From the NCBI GenBank assembly GCA_031277805.1, contig JAITLR010000017.1, positions 1 to 64,000 on the forward strand: 64,000 nt of DNA, read 5' to 3'. Below the pieces are notes generated by a model that had not been told where the DNA came from, did no database searches, and saw nothing but the letters and a program-made list of their open reading frames with translations. Below are positions 63,105 to 64,000 of this stretch, in pieces. Both the position numbers and the translations under genes were made by a program. This DNA comes from Comamonas sp. GTDB taxonomy: Bacteria > Pseudomonadota > Gammaproteobacteria > Burkholderiales > Burkholderiaceae_C. The first letter of the stretch is position 1. Every line of letters starts with the position of its first letter.

Positions 63105-64000
63105 ATGAAGTCCTTTGATTCCGGACCAGACGCTGCTTCGGGTGCGGATGCCAGCCAGTGCCGCCGGCGCGGTCGGGTGCGCCGGAACCTGGGTTGGTGG
63201 ACGGCCCTGGTCTTGCTGGTTCTGGTACTGCTGTGGGCGCTGGGCTCGGGCCAGTTTGCGCTCGCGCCGGCACAGCTGGCCGAAGCATTGTGGGCGCGTG
63301 CCACGGGGGTGGCGTCGCCGCTGCCGCCAGCGGCCGAAACCGTGCTCTGGAACATCAGGCTGCCGCGCATCGCAGCCGGCATGGCGGTCGGTGCGATGCT
63401 GGCTGCTGCAGGCGCGTCCTACCAGGGCATGTTTCGCAATCCGCTGGTCTCGCCCGACATCCTGGGTGTTTCGGCCGGTGCCGGCCTGGGGGCCGTCGTC
63501 GCCATCTATCTGGGCCTGTCGATGTTTGCCGTGCAGTGGCTGGCCTTTGGTGGCGGGCTGGTCGCTGTGGCCGTTGTGGTGGCCATCAGCGCCTGCGTGC
63601 GCAGGCACGATCCGGTACTCGTGCTGGTGCTGGCCGGCATCGCTTTGGGGGCCTTGCTGGGTGCCGGCATTGCCCTGATCAAGACCCTGGCCGACCCGAA
63701 CACCCAGCTGCCGTCCATCACCTTCTGGCTCATGGGGGGGCTGTCGGCCGTGACGCTGCAGGAAGTGGCCGCCACGGCGCCCGTGATGCTGGCGGTCCTG
63801 CTGCCCTTGCTGCTGCTGCGCTGGCGCATCAATCTGCTGGCTCTGCCCGATGAGGAAGCGCGGGCTCTGGGCGTGCCGGTCGGGCGGCTGCGCCTGGTGC
63901 TGGTGGTTTGCGCCACCCTGGGCACGGCGGCGGCTGTGTCGCTGGCCGGCATCATCGGCTGGGTCGGGTTGGTGGTGCCGCATGTGGCACGCCTGCTGGT
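63105..64000 (+). CDS. FecCD/BtuC-type ABC transporter permease (3' end outside window)
   Basis: At least 298 residues are visible and the frame is still open at the right edge. Helices begin at about residue 30 (LGWWTALVLLVLVLLWALG). Family motifs are NIRLPRIAAGMAVGAMLAAAGASYQGMFRNPLVSPDILGVSAGAG (about 88-132), FWLMGGLSAVT and GIIGWVGLVVPHVARLL. It begins 15 bases after the MolA-like gene and would form the membrane channel for it; a cytoplasmic ATPase gene is expected just beyond the window. Confidence 0.93.
   Translation, partial: MKSFDSGPDAASGADASQCRRRGRVRRNLGWWTALVLLVLVLLWALGSGQFALAPAQLAEALWARATGVASPLPPAAETVLWNIRLPRIAAGMAVGAMLAAAGASYQGMFRNPLVSPDILGVSAGAGLGAVVAIYLGLSMFAVQWLAFGGGLVAVAVVVAISACVRRHDPVLVLVLAGIALGALLGAGIALIKTLADPNTQLPSITFWLMGGLSAVTLQEVAATAPVMLAVLLPLLLLRWRINLLALPDEEARALGVPVGRLRLVLVVCATLGTAAAVSLAGIIGWVGLVVPHVARLL

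Overview
The window is a contiguous piece of a high-GC betaproteobacterial chromosome, most likely Comamonas or a close Comamonadaceae relative. This rests on the protein sequences (rplM-rpsI-erpA, the anmK / M23 peptidase / tyrS neighbourhood, a Bug-type binding protein, a DUF2760-Hsp70 cluster) and on short intergenic repeats with AGCTGCTAGCGCT-type ends. I could run no searches, so family names come from motif recognition. No rRNA, tRNA, insertion sequence, prophage or CRISPR array was seen.

Layout. 1-3 kb: ribosomal proteins L13 (cut by the left edge) and S9, the Fe-S protein ErpA and an MFS exporter. 3.3-9 kb: xanthine dehydrogenase XdhAB with a purine permease. 9-20.3 kb: two c-di-GMP proteins, AnmK, an M23 peptidase, TyrS, a LysR regulator, GlmU and an orphan histidine kinase. 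20.4-23.2 kb: an Lrp-type regulator divergent from GlmS, whose 3' end is partly duplicated downstream. 23.2-34 kb: a TRAP transporter, a FadR-type GntR regulator and a divergent pyroglutamate operon (DUF969, DUF979, Pcp, PxpA, fused PxpB-PxpC, and a biotin carboxylase with its own biotinyl domain). 34-45.3 kb: LysR/cytochrome pair, CopA under a MerR-type promoter, RibE, a bactofilin-like beta-solenoid protein, an aminotransferase/HglS pair with divergent LysR, and a GltI-type binding protein. 45.7-52.7 kb: DUF2760 and two divergent Hsp70 homologues, interrupted by a lower-GC AlbA/Schlafen-type ATP-binding gene. 52.9-58.4 kb: DUF2975/HTH pair, Bug protein, small unknowns including a SUKH-like gene, and an aldehyde dehydrogenase. 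58.5-64 kb: a TonB-dependent receptor followed by TupA-like, DUF2478, MolA/BtuF-like and FecCD-type genes, running off the right edge.

The main points beyond routine annotation are four. (1) An ~85-bp repeat family occurs at least six times. Four copies are intergenic, three of them between convergent genes. Two lie inside coding regions (PxpB-PxpC linker and Hsp70 C-terminal part), in the same orientation, same reading frame and same 27-codon length, so a mobile-like intergenic repeat has become protein. (2) The 58.5-64 kb operon looks like a TonB-dependent molybdate/tungstate uptake system, with a ModE-like inverted repeat ahead of it. (3) The pyroglutamate operon carries biotin carboxylase and carrier domains next to PxpB-PxpC, which are homologous to urea-carboxylase domains. 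This raises the possibility of a carboxylating route. (4) The DUF2760-Hsp70-Hsp70 set looks like a specialised, uncharacterised chaperone system that has received an inserted gene.
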